Assembly (NCBI GenBank): GCA_002320605.1
Contig: DCKG01000016.1
Location: 1 to 64,000 of the forward strand
Direction: 5' to 3'
DNA length: 64,000 nucleotides
DNA from: Bacteroidales bacterium UBA1680
GTDB taxonomy: Bacteria; Bacteroidota; Bacteroidia; Bacteroidales; UBA932
In this document: one piece after another, positions 35,971 to 45,276 of the stretch
Layout: each line of letters starts with the position of its first letter
How positions within the stretch are numbered: the stretch's first letter is position 1
Position numbers and translations under genes: made by a program
Notes under the pieces: model-generated
The model's input: only the letters and a program-made list of their open reading frames with translations
The model's database searches: none
Told to the model about the DNA's origin: nothing

Positions 35971-37092
35971 TTACATCGCGACTAGCTCGTACTCTCGAGT
36001 GCCAAGCCCGATTTTCTCGCCATGTTCCAGGGTCTCTTTCCAGCTTACGTTAGGATTGCTGTCCTTGAAATGGTCATGGTAGTGATGCCAGTCAGGCTTG
36101 GCAAGATTGTCCCCTAACTGGCTGTTCCTGACAGGATCCGCCTTCTGGCAGAGATCTACGCAGGCCTGGTCGAGGGCGATTGGGTCGAAAGAAGCCAGCA
36201 TCCCTATATTCGGAAGAATAGGGGCGTCATTCTCCTCGTGGCAGTCGCAATTCGGAGAAACATCAGTGATGAGGCTCACGTGGAAGCATGGCCTCCCGTC
36301 ACACACCGCCTGGGCATATTCTACCATCTTGCGGCAGAGCAGATCGTTGGCATCCCAGTTGTCGTTCTCGATTGCATCGAAAGGACAAGCGCCTATGCAT
36401 CTGCCACAACCTTTGCATATTTCCGGATCGATGAAAGCCTTGCCTGTGTCGTAAGAAATAGCGTCCGAGCCACATTCCTTCGAGCAGCGCTTGCAATTGC
36501 GGCATTGGTCGGTCAGCACATGAGGTTTTCCGCTGTTATGTTGCAGCATTTTCCCTGCCCTGGATCCGCACCCCATGCCGATATTCTTTATGGTTCCACC
36601 GAATCCGGTAGATTCGTGGCCTTTGAAATGGGTCAGGGAGATGAACACGTCCGCATCCATTATGGCGTGGCCTATCAGAGCCGTCTTGCAATATTCCCCA
36701 TTCCTTACTGGCACTTCAATGTCGTCGGTGCCACGTAGTCCGTCGCCTATTATCACAGGGCAGCCCGTCGTCATATAGTTGAAGCCGTTTACCTCGGCGC
36801 AATAAATATGCTCGATTGCGTTTTTCCTGGAGCCAGGATAAAGCGTGTTGCAGTCGGTGAGAAAAGGCTTTCCACCAAGCTCTTTCACTACGTCTGCGAC
36901 AGCCTTTGCGTAATTTGGGCGCAAATAGGCTATATTCCCAAGTTCGCCGAAGTGCATTTTGATGGCGACCAGCTTGCCGTCCATGTCTATATTGCCTATT
37001 CCTGCACGGCGCATGAGCTTTTGAAGCTTGGCAGGAAGTGACACGCCCAGCTTAGTGCGGAAGTCTGTGAAATAAACCGTTGCCTTTTCCAT
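35971..37092 (-). CDS. DUF362 protein with two 4Fe-4S motifs
   Basis: A 373-residue protein. The DUF362 domain fills the first two thirds (KMHFGELGNIAYLRPNYAKA, then SLTHFKGHESTGFGGTIKNI). Two ferredoxin-type clusters follow at about 195-245: CRNCKRCSKECGSDAISY and CKGCGRCIGACPFDAIE. Related proteins are thought to be electron-transfer enzymes, but no substrate is known. No signal peptide is seen, so it is cytoplasmic. A -7 box (TAATTTTG, 37109-37116) lies just before its start. Confidence 0.88.
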   Translation of the reverse strand: MEKATVYFTDFRTKLGVSLPAKLQKLMRRAGIGNIDMDGKLVAIKMHFGELGNIAYLRPNYAKAVADVVKELGGKPFLTDCNTLYPGSRKNAIEHIYCAEVNGFNYMTTGCPVIIGDGLRGTDDIEVPVRNGEYCKTALIGHAIMDADVFISLTHFKGHESTGFGGTIKNIGMGCGSRAGKMLQHNSGKPHVLTDQCRNCKRCSKECGSDAISYDTGKAFIDPEICKGCGRCIGACPFDAIENDNWDANDLLCRKMVEYAQAVCDGRPCFHVSLITDVSPNCDCHEENDAPILPNIGMLASFDPIALDQACVDLCQKADPVRNSQLGDNLAKPDWHHYHDHFKDSNPNVSWKETLEHGEKIGLGTREYELVAM

Positions 37093-37256
37093 GTGAAATT
37101 CTTTTTCGCAAAATTAATGAAAGTTTCTTTAGAAATTTCTGGAAACTAGAATATTGGCTTACTATTCCTGAATTTGTATAACTGGTCCCTGATCGGTGCG
37201 CGGCAGTCAAAGGCTTGTTTTTTGCATTGGTTCAAGAGCTTTAAAAAAATATCGTC

Positions 37257-37775
37257 ATGAAAAAGATTTTTCTTTCTGTTTTGGCTGTCCTCTTTTGCGT
37301 GCTCGCAGGAGCCCAGTCATCAAAATTGGACGGAGCTTTGGATCCGCTAAAAGATGCAACGCTGCTGGATGTTGAGATTAATTTCGACGATGGGGCTTAC
37401 AAATATATCCCTGAAGAGCAATTCGCAAAGGAGAATCCCGACTGGGAGCAGATTAAAAAGGAAACCTCTGAAAGGTTCATGGAGGGCATCAATGCCAAAC
37501 TGAGGCTTACGAAAAGGGCTGCTGTAATGACCGATAAGCAAGACTTCACGATACAGGTCGATATCGTTAGCGTCGATGAGAAAGGGAACACCATCTCGAA
37601 TGTCAGATTTCTTGACGAGAAAGGAAAAGCCTTCGCCAAAATTGACAAGCTGTATGCTTCAGGAGGCCGTTTCGGAACTTTCTGCAACCTTATGGGCGAT
37701 GGCATGGAGGAAACCGGCGAAAAGATTGGACGGACTGTCTCCTATTACTTCCTTAAGAAGAAAATCAATCTATAG
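37257..37775 (+). CDS. Secreted protein of unknown function
   Basis: This 172-residue protein has a clear cleavable signal peptide (MKKIFLSVLAVLFCVLAGAQ). The mature part is alpha/beta and highly charged (KKETSERFMEGINAKLRLTK), with VDIVSVDEKGNTISNVRFLD in the middle and a C-terminus ending SYYFLKKKINL. I recognise no family. It is likely periplasmic. Its end overlaps the convergent acyltransferase gene by 11 bases. Confidence 0.7.
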   Translation: MKKIFLSVLAVLFCVLAGAQSSKLDGALDPLKDATLLDVEINFDDGAYKYIPEEQFAKENPDWEQIKKETSERFMEGINAKLRLTKRAAVMTDKQDFTIQVDIVSVDEKGNTISNVRFLDEKGKAFAKIDKLYASGGRFGTFCNLMGDGMEETGEKIGRTVSYYFLKKKINL

Positions 37776-38937
37776 GGCAGGCGTGGGCAGTGCTGGAGTA
37801 CTTGAAGCAGTTGTCCACGGGATTTGAATATATCCCTAGGAATATGTCTTTAAGCACTTCCGGCTCTTCCACCTCGTATTTCTGCAGGCCCTTGATGCGA
37901 TTGATGAATCTGGCCTCATGCTCGTCATCATATTCCAGCCCCTTGAATTCATGTTTCCCGAACCTTATGTCGTGGGCTATGAAATTATTGGGCGTGAGGG
38001 CATAAGCTTCATGAATGCGGCGGTCTATCAGTTTAGCCACCTCTCTCTCATATTCAATGTTCGTAAGCGAGTCAAACTTGGAGAGATCTTCTTTCGAGAC
38101 CGGCTTGCAGATGCTTAGATGCACGTCCCCTTTCGGCATGGTGATGCCGCTGATGATGCTGGCAAGGTCTTCGCCTTGTTTCTTCACGTATTTCTCGAAC
38201 CTGGATTGGTATAGCTCCAGGGCCTTCATGTAGTCGCATGTCTCCCACTCGTAGGAGATGGCGAGTGGCACAATATTCAGTTCCTCCAACGCAGCTATCT
38301 TATCATCCCTTTTGCTCATGGCGAGCATCTTGATCACGCCCTGGTCCGTGATGTCGTTTCCATCCTTGGTCCTGCCGTTCCTGTGCGCTATCCACGCAGA
38401 CTGCTTTTTCTCGGTGATGGTGAACCTGATGTAATCGGAAAGATGCTTCGATTTTATGTAAAATTCCCTCAGGTTCATTATCCCGGGTCTTTCTACTCGG
38501 AACATCTTGTTTGCCTTGCCGATGTCAATCACGATGCTGGAAGTCATGAGGTTTGCCCCGAAGGTAATTTCTGTCGTCGCCATGCCGTTGTCGTACAGCA
38601 CGTTCTGCAGCACTGAGGCATCCAGCATTATGTCCCTGTGATTGGAAATGAAGAGATAAGGTTTGTCTTTCTCAAGATTTTCTACTCCTGAATATGTGAA
38701 ATTCGTCATGCTGCGCTGCCTTATCTGGTCATTCACGTGCCACATTACTTTCACTTGGAACTCATCGCATGTCTTTATGCTCTTAAGCAGGCTGCGCGTC
38801 TGCTCCACGCTTTTGTCAGGGAATATGTAGGATGCCAGCAGAGGGAAAACCTCGTTGTCGGCGATGCGCTGCATTGCCGCAGGGATTTCCTCGTCGTAAT
38901 AAGGCCGGATGTCGTCGAATTGAGGGTCTTTAATCAT
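37765..38937 (-). CDS. PlsC-like lysophospholipid/glycerol-phosphate acyltransferase
   Basis: The 390-residue protein carries the acyltransferase motif I as FISNHRDIMLD, with further family text (GRTKDGNDITDQGVIKMLAM). The domain is about 90-250, followed by a C-terminal domain of about 130 residues not seen in short PlsC proteins. It would transfer an acyl chain to a phospholipid precursor or another hydroxyl group at the membrane. It begins directly at the end of the ligase gene (zero gap), so the pair is one operon. Ligase plus acyltransferase suggests activation and transfer of a carboxylic acid, but this is inference. Confidence 0.82.
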   Translation of the reverse strand: MIKDPQFDDIRPYYDEEIPAAMQRIADNEVFPLLASYIFPDKSVEQTRSLLKSIKTCDEFQVKVMWHVNDQIRQRSMTNFTYSGVENLEKDKPYLFISNHRDIMLDASVLQNVLYDNGMATTEITFGANLMTSSIVIDIGKANKMFRVERPGIMNLREFYIKSKHLSDYIRFTITEKKQSAWIAHRNGRTKDGNDITDQGVIKMLAMSKRDDKIAALEELNIVPLAISYEWETCDYMKALELYQSRFEKYVKKQGEDLASIISGITMPKGDVHLSICKPVSKEDLSKFDSLTNIEYEREVAKLIDRRIHEAYALTPNNFIAHDIRFGKHEFKGLEYDDEHEARFINRIKGLQKYEVEEPEVLKDIFLGIYSNPVDNCFKYSSTAHACPID

Positions 38938-40239
38938 CTATTCCTTCCTTAAGTCTATGAATTTCACTGGCTTGCGGCTCTTTGCCGGGAAATTTATTTT
39001 CTGGATTTCGTCCGCTGGCAGTATTTCCACCTTCGGGGCAACGCGCAGGCGAGAGCGGAAACGGTCTTTCAGCTCTTTCACGACATCGAATTCCTGCTCG
39101 GCTTTCAGCCCTACTTTCACAATGACATCGTCCGTGCCGGCCTCGGAGTCCTGCACGTAAATCACGTAGTTGGCAAGATATTCCGTGTTGTCCAGCACGT
39201 CGTTTATCGCAGGTGGATAAAGAGTCGTTCCCTTGAGCTTTATCATGTTGTTCTTCCTGCCTACGAGTGGAGTCAGCCGGTAGGAGTTCCTGCCACATTT
39301 GCAAGGCTCTGCTATTTTGGCGGCTATGTCCCCAGTACGGAAGCGTAGCAGAGGCATCCCTTCCACCCCGAGCGTGGTTACGACGATTTCACCTTCTTCG
39401 CCGTCTCTCACTGGAAGTCCGTCTTCGCCGATTATCTCGACTATTATGAGTTCCGGGTGCACATGCCCGCCGCAGCCATATTGGCATTCCGAGAAAGTGG
39501 CGCCCATCTCCGTCGATGAATATGTCGCATACAGCTCCACGTCCCACTTTTCTTTTATCTTGCTGCCAAGCAGGTTCAGGCTGAAATCTTGATTGCGCAG
39601 ACCCTCGCCGATGCCTATTATTTTTTTGATGCTGGACTTGCGATAGTCTATCTCGTGTTCTTCTGCGTATTGGATGAGTCTGAGGATAAAGGACGGCACG
39701 CACATTATCGTGTCTGGCTTTATCCTTTGAATAGTGTCCCATTGCAGTTCGGGGATGCCGTTTCCCACCCGGATCACTCCTGCCCCGAGGGCTCTCAGGC
39801 CGAGGAAATATGCCAGGCCGGCCATGAACCTCTTGTCGATGGTGGTCATCAGCTGAACTACGTCGCTTGGCCTCACGCCGGCGCAATGGAAGGATTTCTT
39901 TTCGTTGAAGGCCAGCCTGTCTAGGTCTTTGTCGGTGCAGCAGAATGTCACCGGATCTCCCAAGGTGCCGGAGGTTGTGATGTAATCGATGACTTTTTCT
40001 TTAGGCACGCAGAGAAAATCTTCGTTGAACAGCTGCAAGTCTTTCTTTTCGGTGAAAGGTATCTTCACCAGGTCTTCGATGTGGCGGATTTTGTCTACGT
40101 CGATAGAATAGCTCTGGAACATTCTCCGGTAATATGGAGAATTCGCTGCCAAGTAATCAAGTGCCTCGTGGAGCTTACGTTCCTGGAACTCTTTGATTGC
40201 GTCAGCAGTTTGGAATTCAATGTCTTGGTTCAATGCCAT
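38938..40239 (-). CDS. Phenylacetate-CoA ligase-like adenylating enzyme
   Basis: This 433-residue member of the PaaK type of the ANL superfamily has the P-loop ITTSGTLGDPVTFCCT, the A5-like block YSSTEMGATFSECQYGCGGH and LRFRTGDIAAKIAEPCKCGR. It has a C-terminal subdomain (about 325-430) with VGRKNNMIKLKGTTLYP. I use the ATG at 40239 (MALNQDIEF), which better fits the family N-terminus than 40266. It adenylates a carboxylic acid and may couple it to CoA. The substrate is not known; no paa degradation genes are adjacent, and the partner is the acyltransferase just downstream. Confidence 0.85.
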   Translation of the reverse strand: MALNQDIEFQTADAIKEFQERKLHEALDYLAANSPYYRRMFQSYSIDVDKIRHIEDLVKIPFTEKKDLQLFNEDFLCVPKEKVIDYITTSGTLGDPVTFCCTDKDLDRLAFNEKKSFHCAGVRPSDVVQLMTTIDKRFMAGLAYFLGLRALGAGVIRVGNGIPELQWDTIQRIKPDTIMCVPSFILRLIQYAEEHEIDYRKSSIKKIIGIGEGLRNQDFSLNLLGSKIKEKWDVELYATYSSTEMGATFSECQYGCGGHVHPELIIVEIIGEDGLPVRDGEEGEIVVTTLGVEGMPLLRFRTGDIAAKIAEPCKCGRNSYRLTPLVGRKNNMIKLKGTTLYPPAINDVLDNTEYLANYVIYVQDSEAGTDDVIVKVGLKAEQEFDVVKELKDRFRSRLRVAPKVEILPADEIQKINFPAKSRKPVKFIDLRKE

Positions 40240-40263
40240 GATTGCGAAAGCGCATAATCTTCG

Positions 40264-40271
40264 CAAAGATA
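40264..40271 (-). promoter_or_regulatory. -7 promoter box before the ligase gene
   Basis: On the minus strand TATCTTTG (40264-40271) fits TAnnTTTG and lies 24 bases before the chosen start at 40239. No good -33 box is visible. Confidence 0.4.
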
Positions 40272-40397
40272 CTCATTTTGAGTTTCAATCAGAAATTAAT
40301 ATTTTCTGAATTCATCGGAACTCACAGTCTTGTCCGCATTCTGGAAAAAGTCCCGATTTCGCTCCTTGAAAACTCGGAAAAAGTGCCGAAAACTCTG

Positions 40398-41204
40398 TCA
40401 GTTCTTGCAAAGGTTTTTCACCCAGGCGAGGAAGAGTGGGAGCCAGTCGGCGTCTTTGGAGGCTGAGCCGAAGCCGTGACCACCTTTCTCGAATTGATGA
40501 TATTCATGTGGAATGCCCGCCACTGTAAGGGCGGAATCCAGGACTACAGAGTTGCGATAATCCACGGTGGGGTCGTCGATGCAATTGACTACGAATGCTG
40601 GAGGCATGCTTGCTGGGATGTCCAGCTCCATCGAGAGCTTTCGACGTAGCTCAGGGTCGTTCATGCTGCTACCCAGCAGGGCTTTTCTGGAGCGCTCGTG
40701 GACGATAGCCTCGTCGCTCATTGTCACGACAGGATAAATCGCGGCGACGAAAGAGGGGCGAGATGAAATGCCGCCAGAGGAAATATGCTCTTCGGCACTA
40801 TTCAATGCAAGGTGGCCACCGGCGGAAAAGCCCATGACGCCAATTTTGGAAGTGTCTATGCCGTATTCTCCGGCTTTGGAACGGATGCTGATTACGGCAT
40901 TCTGAACGTCTTGCAGAGCTTTCGGGTAATGGGTCTGCGAGAACGCCAGAGGGCCGAGTAAGAAATATCTGGTTCCAGCATGCCTATAATAAAGAACGAA
41001 TGCGGCAATTCCATTTTCTCTAAGCTTTTCTGCCACTTCTGTCCCTTCAACTTTGCGGCCAAGCCAGAGATAGCTGCCCCCCGGACACACAACCACTGCC
41101 GCTCCCGTTGCCTGGCCTGGCTCCGGCAGGAACGGAATCAGTCTCTGCGCCTCTGCTGAAAAACCGATTAGAAGAATTATGAATATGCTGACAAGGCGTT
41201 TCAT
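40398..41204 (-). CDS. Secreted alpha/beta-hydrolase (acetyl esterase/BD-FAE-like)
   Basis: A 268-residue hydrolase with a signal peptide (VSIFIILLIGFSAEAQ). The HGGG-type oxyanion segment seems to be VVCPGGSYLW, the nucleophile is in GVMGFSAGGHLALN, and FEKGGHGFG near the end gives the catalytic His. These enzymes deacetylate xylan or similar sugars in the periplasm. It is divergent from the GH109-like gene. Its C-terminal FLAWVKNLCK sequence recurs as a relic at 46309. Confidence 0.88.
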   Translation of the reverse strand: MKRLVSIFIILLIGFSAEAQRLIPFLPEPGQATGAAVVVCPGGSYLWLGRKVEGTEVAEKLRENGIAAFVLYYRHAGTRYFLLGPLAFSQTHYPKALQDVQNAVISIRSKAGEYGIDTSKIGVMGFSAGGHLALNSAEEHISSGGISSRPSFVAAIYPVVTMSDEAIVHERSRKALLGSSMNDPELRRKLSMELDIPASMPPAFVVNCIDDPTVDYRNSVVLDSALTVAGIPHEYHQFEKGGHGFGSASKDADWLPLFLAWVKNLCKN

Positions 41205-41377
41205 TAATATGTTCGTAGACTCTCTAAGAATATTTCCTCAAAAATAAGAATTTAATTTTCAGTTTTTCCCTCGTTTTATGGCCATAGGGGAATGAAAATC
41301 AAGAATTTTTTAGCAAATTTGAAAGAAGATATTTTCGAAGATTCCCTAAAACCATGATAAACCAATTGATTATTAAT

Positions 41378-42739
41378 ATGAAACGAACCTTTTATGCGGT
41401 AATCGCCCTTGCGCTGTCCCTGACAGCCTGCCAGAAGACTACGAAAATCGAGGCATCCATTCCAGCAAAGATCGTGGACGGAGCCGTAGTGCTAGAAACA
41501 CCCGCCCGCGAGCCTGGCCAGGAAAGCGCTCTGGCAATGGCATGCGATCCTATCGACACAGTCAGGATTGCCTTTGTAGGAGTCGGAGGACGCGGCACTG
41601 CTGCCGTCCAGCGCTACACCTACATCGATGGGGTGAAAATCGTCGCTTTCTGCGACCTCGACTCGGCCAAGACAACCCATTGCAACGAGATAATCACGGG
41701 GAGAGGACTTCCTAAGGCATCTGAATATGTTGGCGAAGAGGCTTACAAAGACCTTTGCGCGAGGAATGACATCGATTTGGTGTACATAGCCACCGACTGG
41801 CTCGACCATGTTCCGATTGCGCTCTGCGCCATGAATAACGGCAAGCACGCGGCGATAGAGGTTCCTGCGGCGATGACGATCAAGGAGTGCTGGGACCTTG
41901 TGAACACTTGCGAAAAGACCCGCAAACACTGTACTATCCTCGAGAACTGCTGCTACGACTTCTTCGAGATGGCAGCCCTGAACATGGCTCAGCACGGACT
42001 TTTCGGCGAAGTGTACCACGTGGAAGGCGCCTACATCCATTTCCTCTCGGACGGCTGGGACCGCAGTGAGACTTGGAGACTGGACTACAATATGGCGAAT
42101 AGAGGTGACAACTACCCTACGCACGGGTTCGGCCCTATCTGCCAGTTGCTGGACATCCACAGAGGAGATAAACTCGACTACCTAGTTGCCATGGACACTC
42201 CGTCCTACAACGGAAAGGCTGCCGCCAAGAAATTCCGTGGCGTTGACGAGTGCCTTGACGGAGACCACACCATAAGCCTCATCCGCACGGAAAAAGGCAA
42301 GGTCATGGAAGTGCAGCATAATGTCTATGCCTACAGGCCGTACTCCAGAATGTATCAGCTTACTGGAACTGAAGGATTCGCCAACAAATATGGACAGCCC
42401 GGCATTTCAGTGAAAGGCATAAACGGACACTCCTATGTTTCGCAGGAACAGTTCGATTCCCTCATGGTTGCCTACACGCCGGATTTCGTTAAGGAAATCC
42501 AAGACAAGGCGAAGGAAGTAGGAGGACACGGCGGCATGGATTACATCATGGACTATAGACTCATCTATTGCCTGCGCAAGGGACTTCCATTGGACGAAGA
42601 CGTCTATGACGCTGCGGAATGGAGCAGCGTGCAGGAACTCAGCCGCATCTCCCTTGAGAACAATTCGATGCCGGTCAAAGTTCCGGACTTCACCCGCGGC
42701 GACTGGAACAAGGTCAAGGGCTTTTCCTACGCATTCTAG
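41378..42739 (+). CDS. Gfo/Idh/MocA-family lipoprotein (GH109-like)
   Basis: A 453-residue protein. A lipoprotein signal (AVIALALSLTACQ) is followed by a Rossmann domain with VGVGGRGTAAVQRYTYIDGV and an EVPAAMTIKECWDLV block. The text GDNYPTHGFGPICQLLDIHR matches glycoside hydrolase family 109, which uses tightly bound NAD to cleave alpha-N-acetylgalactosamine. The start is placed at 41378, giving a compact signal peptide; the frame is open from 41354. GH109 in Bacteroidota often acts on mucin-type glycans, but the substrate here is inferred. Confidence 0.85.
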   Translation: MKRTFYAVIALALSLTACQKTTKIEASIPAKIVDGAVVLETPAREPGQESALAMACDPIDTVRIAFVGVGGRGTAAVQRYTYIDGVKIVAFCDLDSAKTTHCNEIITGRGLPKASEYVGEEAYKDLCARNDIDLVYIATDWLDHVPIALCAMNNGKHAAIEVPAAMTIKECWDLVNTCEKTRKHCTILENCCYDFFEMAALNMAQHGLFGEVYHVEGAYIHFLSDGWDRSETWRLDYNMANRGDNYPTHGFGPICQLLDIHRGDKLDYLVAMDTPSYNGKAAAKKFRGVDECLDGDHTISLIRTEKGKVMEVQHNVYAYRPYSRMYQLTGTEGFANKYGQPGISVKGINGHSYVSQEQFDSLMVAYTPDFVKEIQDKAKEVGGHGGMDYIMDYRLIYCLRKGLPLDEDVYDAAEWSSVQELSRISLENNSMPVKVPDFTRGDWNKVKGFSYAF

Positions 42740-42935
42740 CAGATTGGACTGACCATCGAAGTGGGTGCCGTGGACTCTCAGACTATGGAAAAGCGGCGAA
42801 TTGGCAAACGAATATCTTGGAAAAACGGCATAATCTTTTTGTTTTTGCATAGAAAAGTGGCAGATTGATTTGTCGGCCCAGAAAATTTTCCCACCCTGTG
42901 TCGTTGGTGAGTACCTTCTCGATTCGCTCCATTGC

Positions 42936-42967
42936 TGCCACATCGCCGTCATGACGGTAATGTGGCA
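42936..42967. repeat. 32-base imperfect palindrome
   Basis: The outer arms TGCCACAT and ATGTGGCA flank a perfect inner palindrome CCGTCATGACGG, with two unpaired bases on each side. It lies in a 267-base gap between the GH109-like gene and the radical SAM gene. No T-run follows, so a terminator is not obvious. Confidence 0.6.
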
Positions 42968-43006
42968 TGGGATCAATAGATATGGATGGTGTACATACCC
43001 ATTACT

Positions 43007-43900
43007 TTATCTTCTTAATGTCTCCTTTTTTGCGGATTTCCTCACCTCTTCATGATAGAAATAATTCACTATCACGGGAGGGGCTTCAAAGGGACGTTTT
43101 ACGCTGTCATCGTCACGAAGGTAATCCAGCCCTATTTTTTGTGCAAAGGAACGCAGACGCTTGTCAAGACATTCCCAGTAATCTCGATTCCGATGGGTGT
43201 AAATATCGTCATACAATGATACTAAATTTGGATACTTCTTACCGATGTAATCCAGAATGCCCTGCTTATAGTCTCCTCTCAAATTTAGATTTTCTAACCA
43301 TATAAGATTGCATTGCTCCCTCACACGGCTGATGATACTCTCCACATCGGTTATGCCAGGGAAAATAGGTGAAATGAAACAAGTGGTGCGGATGCCTGCA
43401 TCGTGAAAAATTCTCATAGCATCGGGCCTTCGTTCAATGCTTACGGCCTTATCCATGTCATCCTTGAACTGTTCGTCAAGTGTGTTGATAGACCAGCTCA
43501 CACGTACCTCTGGGAAAGACTTTATAAGGTCGAGATCGCGGAGTATGAGATTAGATTTGGTCGCAATGGATAGCTTCGCGCCGCTACCCCTAAGTTGTAG
43601 AAGCAATGACTGCGTGCGCTTGAACGTCTCCTCATAAGGATTGTATGGATCAGTCACGCTGCCGATGAAGATTTCTTTGCTCCGGTATTTCATGGGGTCT
43701 TTGATTCTTGGCCAATGCTTAACATTAATGAATACGCCCCACGGCTCAGTGTGATTTGCGAATCGCTTCATGAATGAGGCATAGCAATATTTACATGCAT
43801 GCGTGCAGCCCAAATAAGGATTGGCTGAATAATCGCATACGGGAAGGTTAGACTTTGTCAGGATATTCTTGACTTCTATCTTTCTAACAGCTATTTCCAT
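43007..43900 (-). CDS. Radical SAM protein (spore photoproduct lyase-like / Rv2578c type)
   Basis: The 297-residue protein has the radical SAM Cys motif in YLGCTHACKYCYASFM and a TIM-barrel typical of the SPL-like family (IATKSNLILRDLDLIKSFPE; FISPIFPGITDVESII). The SAM cluster would reductively cleave SAM to generate a radical, but the target is not known for this subtype. It overlaps the nitroreductase gene by 10 bases, so the two are co-transcribed. GAATAT is sparse in both, suggesting that they came together by transfer. Confidence 0.85.
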   Translation of the reverse strand: MEIAVRKIEVKNILTKSNLPVCDYSANPYLGCTHACKYCYASFMKRFANHTEPWGVFINVKHWPRIKDPMKYRSKEIFIGSVTDPYNPYEETFKRTQSLLLQLRGSGAKLSIATKSNLILRDLDLIKSFPEVRVSWSINTLDEQFKDDMDKAVSIERRPDAMRIFHDAGIRTTCFISPIFPGITDVESIISRVREQCNLIWLENLNLRGDYKQGILDYIGKKYPNLVSLYDDIYTHRNRDYWECLDKRLRSFAQKIGLDYLRDDDSVKRPFEAPPVIVNYFYHEEVRKSAKKETLRR

Positions 43901-44517
43901 CTGCCAAAGTGTAATTGCTCCTCTACATTGGGGTGATATTGTTCAAGGATTGTCTCCTTGGGGTCTGGGTAGCCTATTCCGATGAAGACTGGTATCATGT
44001 AAGTAGGTGGCACCTTCAATTTTTCTTTCACGATGTCGTGCTTCTCGTTGAGCGGTATGCGCATGGAGCACGATAGACCCTCGGCGGCTGCGGCAAGAAA
44101 GATGTTCTCGATAACACACCAGATGGTTGCAAAAGGATTGAGTTTTGAAACGGTCTCACCATTCAGCTTTTTCGACCTGAACACTGGAATGATTACATAG
44201 GGAGCTGTGCTGAGCATTGTATATTGCCGTGGCACGGCATAACCATACATCTTTTGCCCTAGTGTGATGGGGTAAGGGCGTGGAGCATTTAAATACCGCT
44301 CCGCATCAAACTTAAAGGCAAACCTCTTAGCATATTCAAAAGCGTAGGCCTTTTCTTCCTCAGTGCGTAATATGATGTATTGCCAATTACGGTTGTGGTC
44401 CCATGTAGGAGCTTTGTTACCAGCGTCCAATATTCGTTTGATGACTTCAAAATCGACATCTTTGTCAAGCCATTCACGGCTTGTGTGTCGCTTGTTCACT
44501 GCTTCGTAAAATTCCAT
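43891..44517 (-). CDS. Nitroreductase-family flavoprotein
   Basis: A 208-residue member of the FMN-dependent nitroreductase family. The N-terminal FMN-binding block is FYEAVNKRHTSREWLDKDVD followed by ILDAGNKAPTWDHNRNWQYI. The central segment ENIFLAAAAEGLSCSMRIPL and the final MIPVFIGIGYPDPKE are standard. It would use NAD(P)H to reduce a small molecule; the substrate is not predictable. It is the first gene of the pair with the radical SAM protein. Confidence 0.88.
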   Translation of the reverse strand: MEFYEAVNKRHTSREWLDKDVDFEVIKRILDAGNKAPTWDHNRNWQYIILRTEEEKAYAFEYAKRFAFKFDAERYLNAPRPYPITLGQKMYGYAVPRQYTMLSTAPYVIIPVFRSKKLNGETVSKLNPFATIWCVIENIFLAAAAEGLSCSMRIPLNEKHDIVKEKLKVPPTYMIPVFIGIGYPDPKETILEQYHPNVEEQLHFGRWK

Positions 44518-44930
44518 AATCTTTTTATTTTAATTGATCTGTTCTTCGCAAGCCTAGATTCCGGATCGAGTCCGGAATGACGGGGATAAACAAGCCCAGA
44601 TTCCTAGTCAAGTCCGGATGACGGAAGAAGGATGAACACGTTTTCCCGTCATCGTGAAATGCAGGGCTGCCGGCGAAGCTGTGGTCGCAAAGCATACATC
44701 CATGTCCTCGATTAGAAGGACGACAAAAAATCACATTTATCAGCAACGGTATAGTGCCGCCGGTTGGCTTGTAATGAAGGACTGCGCCGCCCACCCAGTT
44801 TCACTAAACGGGGGTCGGCAATGGGGATATGTGTCATCGGCACTTGAAATGAATGTCACCGTTGCCTTCAATTGTGAATAATTAAAACCTATCTTCTAGG
44901 TTTCACAAAACCTTGTCGAAGCTGATGCAG
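44518..44930. other. Gene-free stretch with REP-like repeats
   Basis: Apart from the REP pair at 44556-44624, this stretch has no supported gene. Short frames occur but none has recognisable motifs. It separates the nitroreductase promoter side from the dispersed repeat copy B. Confidence 0.5.
44556..44624. repeat. REP-like repeat pair
   Basis: AGATTCCGGATCGAGTCCGG followed by AATGACGG (44556-44583) contains an 8-base inverted repeat ATTCCGGA/TCCGGAAT. A diverged copy follows at 44598-44624 (AGATTCCTAGTCAAGTCCGG, then ATGACGG). This is a common shape of dispersed bacterial REP elements. Confidence 0.6.
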
Positions 44931-45182
44931 TAAAGAATTGCATACGCATATTCAAACCGTTCGGAATAAGTGTCTCGCAGAACGCTGTCGAAGCAGGCCA
45001 AAAGGCGGCCTCACCAAGGAAATAGCCTGGGGTTGTCTCGCAGAACGCTGTCGAGGCAGGCTGCACGGAAGTGCGTAGGGAAGGGCATGTCTCGACATCG
45101 AGGCCTCCCAAGAGCCACGTTGTCGACCGACACCCCTTTGCAGAGCCTCCGGAGGAATATGTTCCGACAGCACTTTGCGAAA
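44931..45182. repeat. Dispersed repeat, copy B (147-bp core plus extra subrepeats)
   Basis: The core 45036-45182 starts TCTCGCAGAACGCTGTCGAG and ends CCGACAGCACTTTGCGAAA. It aligns without gaps to 4120-4266. The left-end unit is repeated further left at 44973-44997 and, more weakly, at 44901-44921. This copy therefore has an insertion of about 63 bases compared with copy A. On the minus strand it is open as an ORF with ASTAFCET repeated three times, which I take to be incidental. Confidence 0.75.
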
Positions 45183-45276
45183 TTCCACTACGTTGATCCT
45201 GTACGACCAACGCTTTACATTCTAAACGACAAACCACGTAATCATTTACCGACCATCCCGTCATCCAGAACTTGTT

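Noticed and set aside
42783..42968. Short minus-strand gene in the gap after the GH109-like gene
   Set aside because: The frame has no recognisable motif and is explained by the palindrome and AT-rich DNA.
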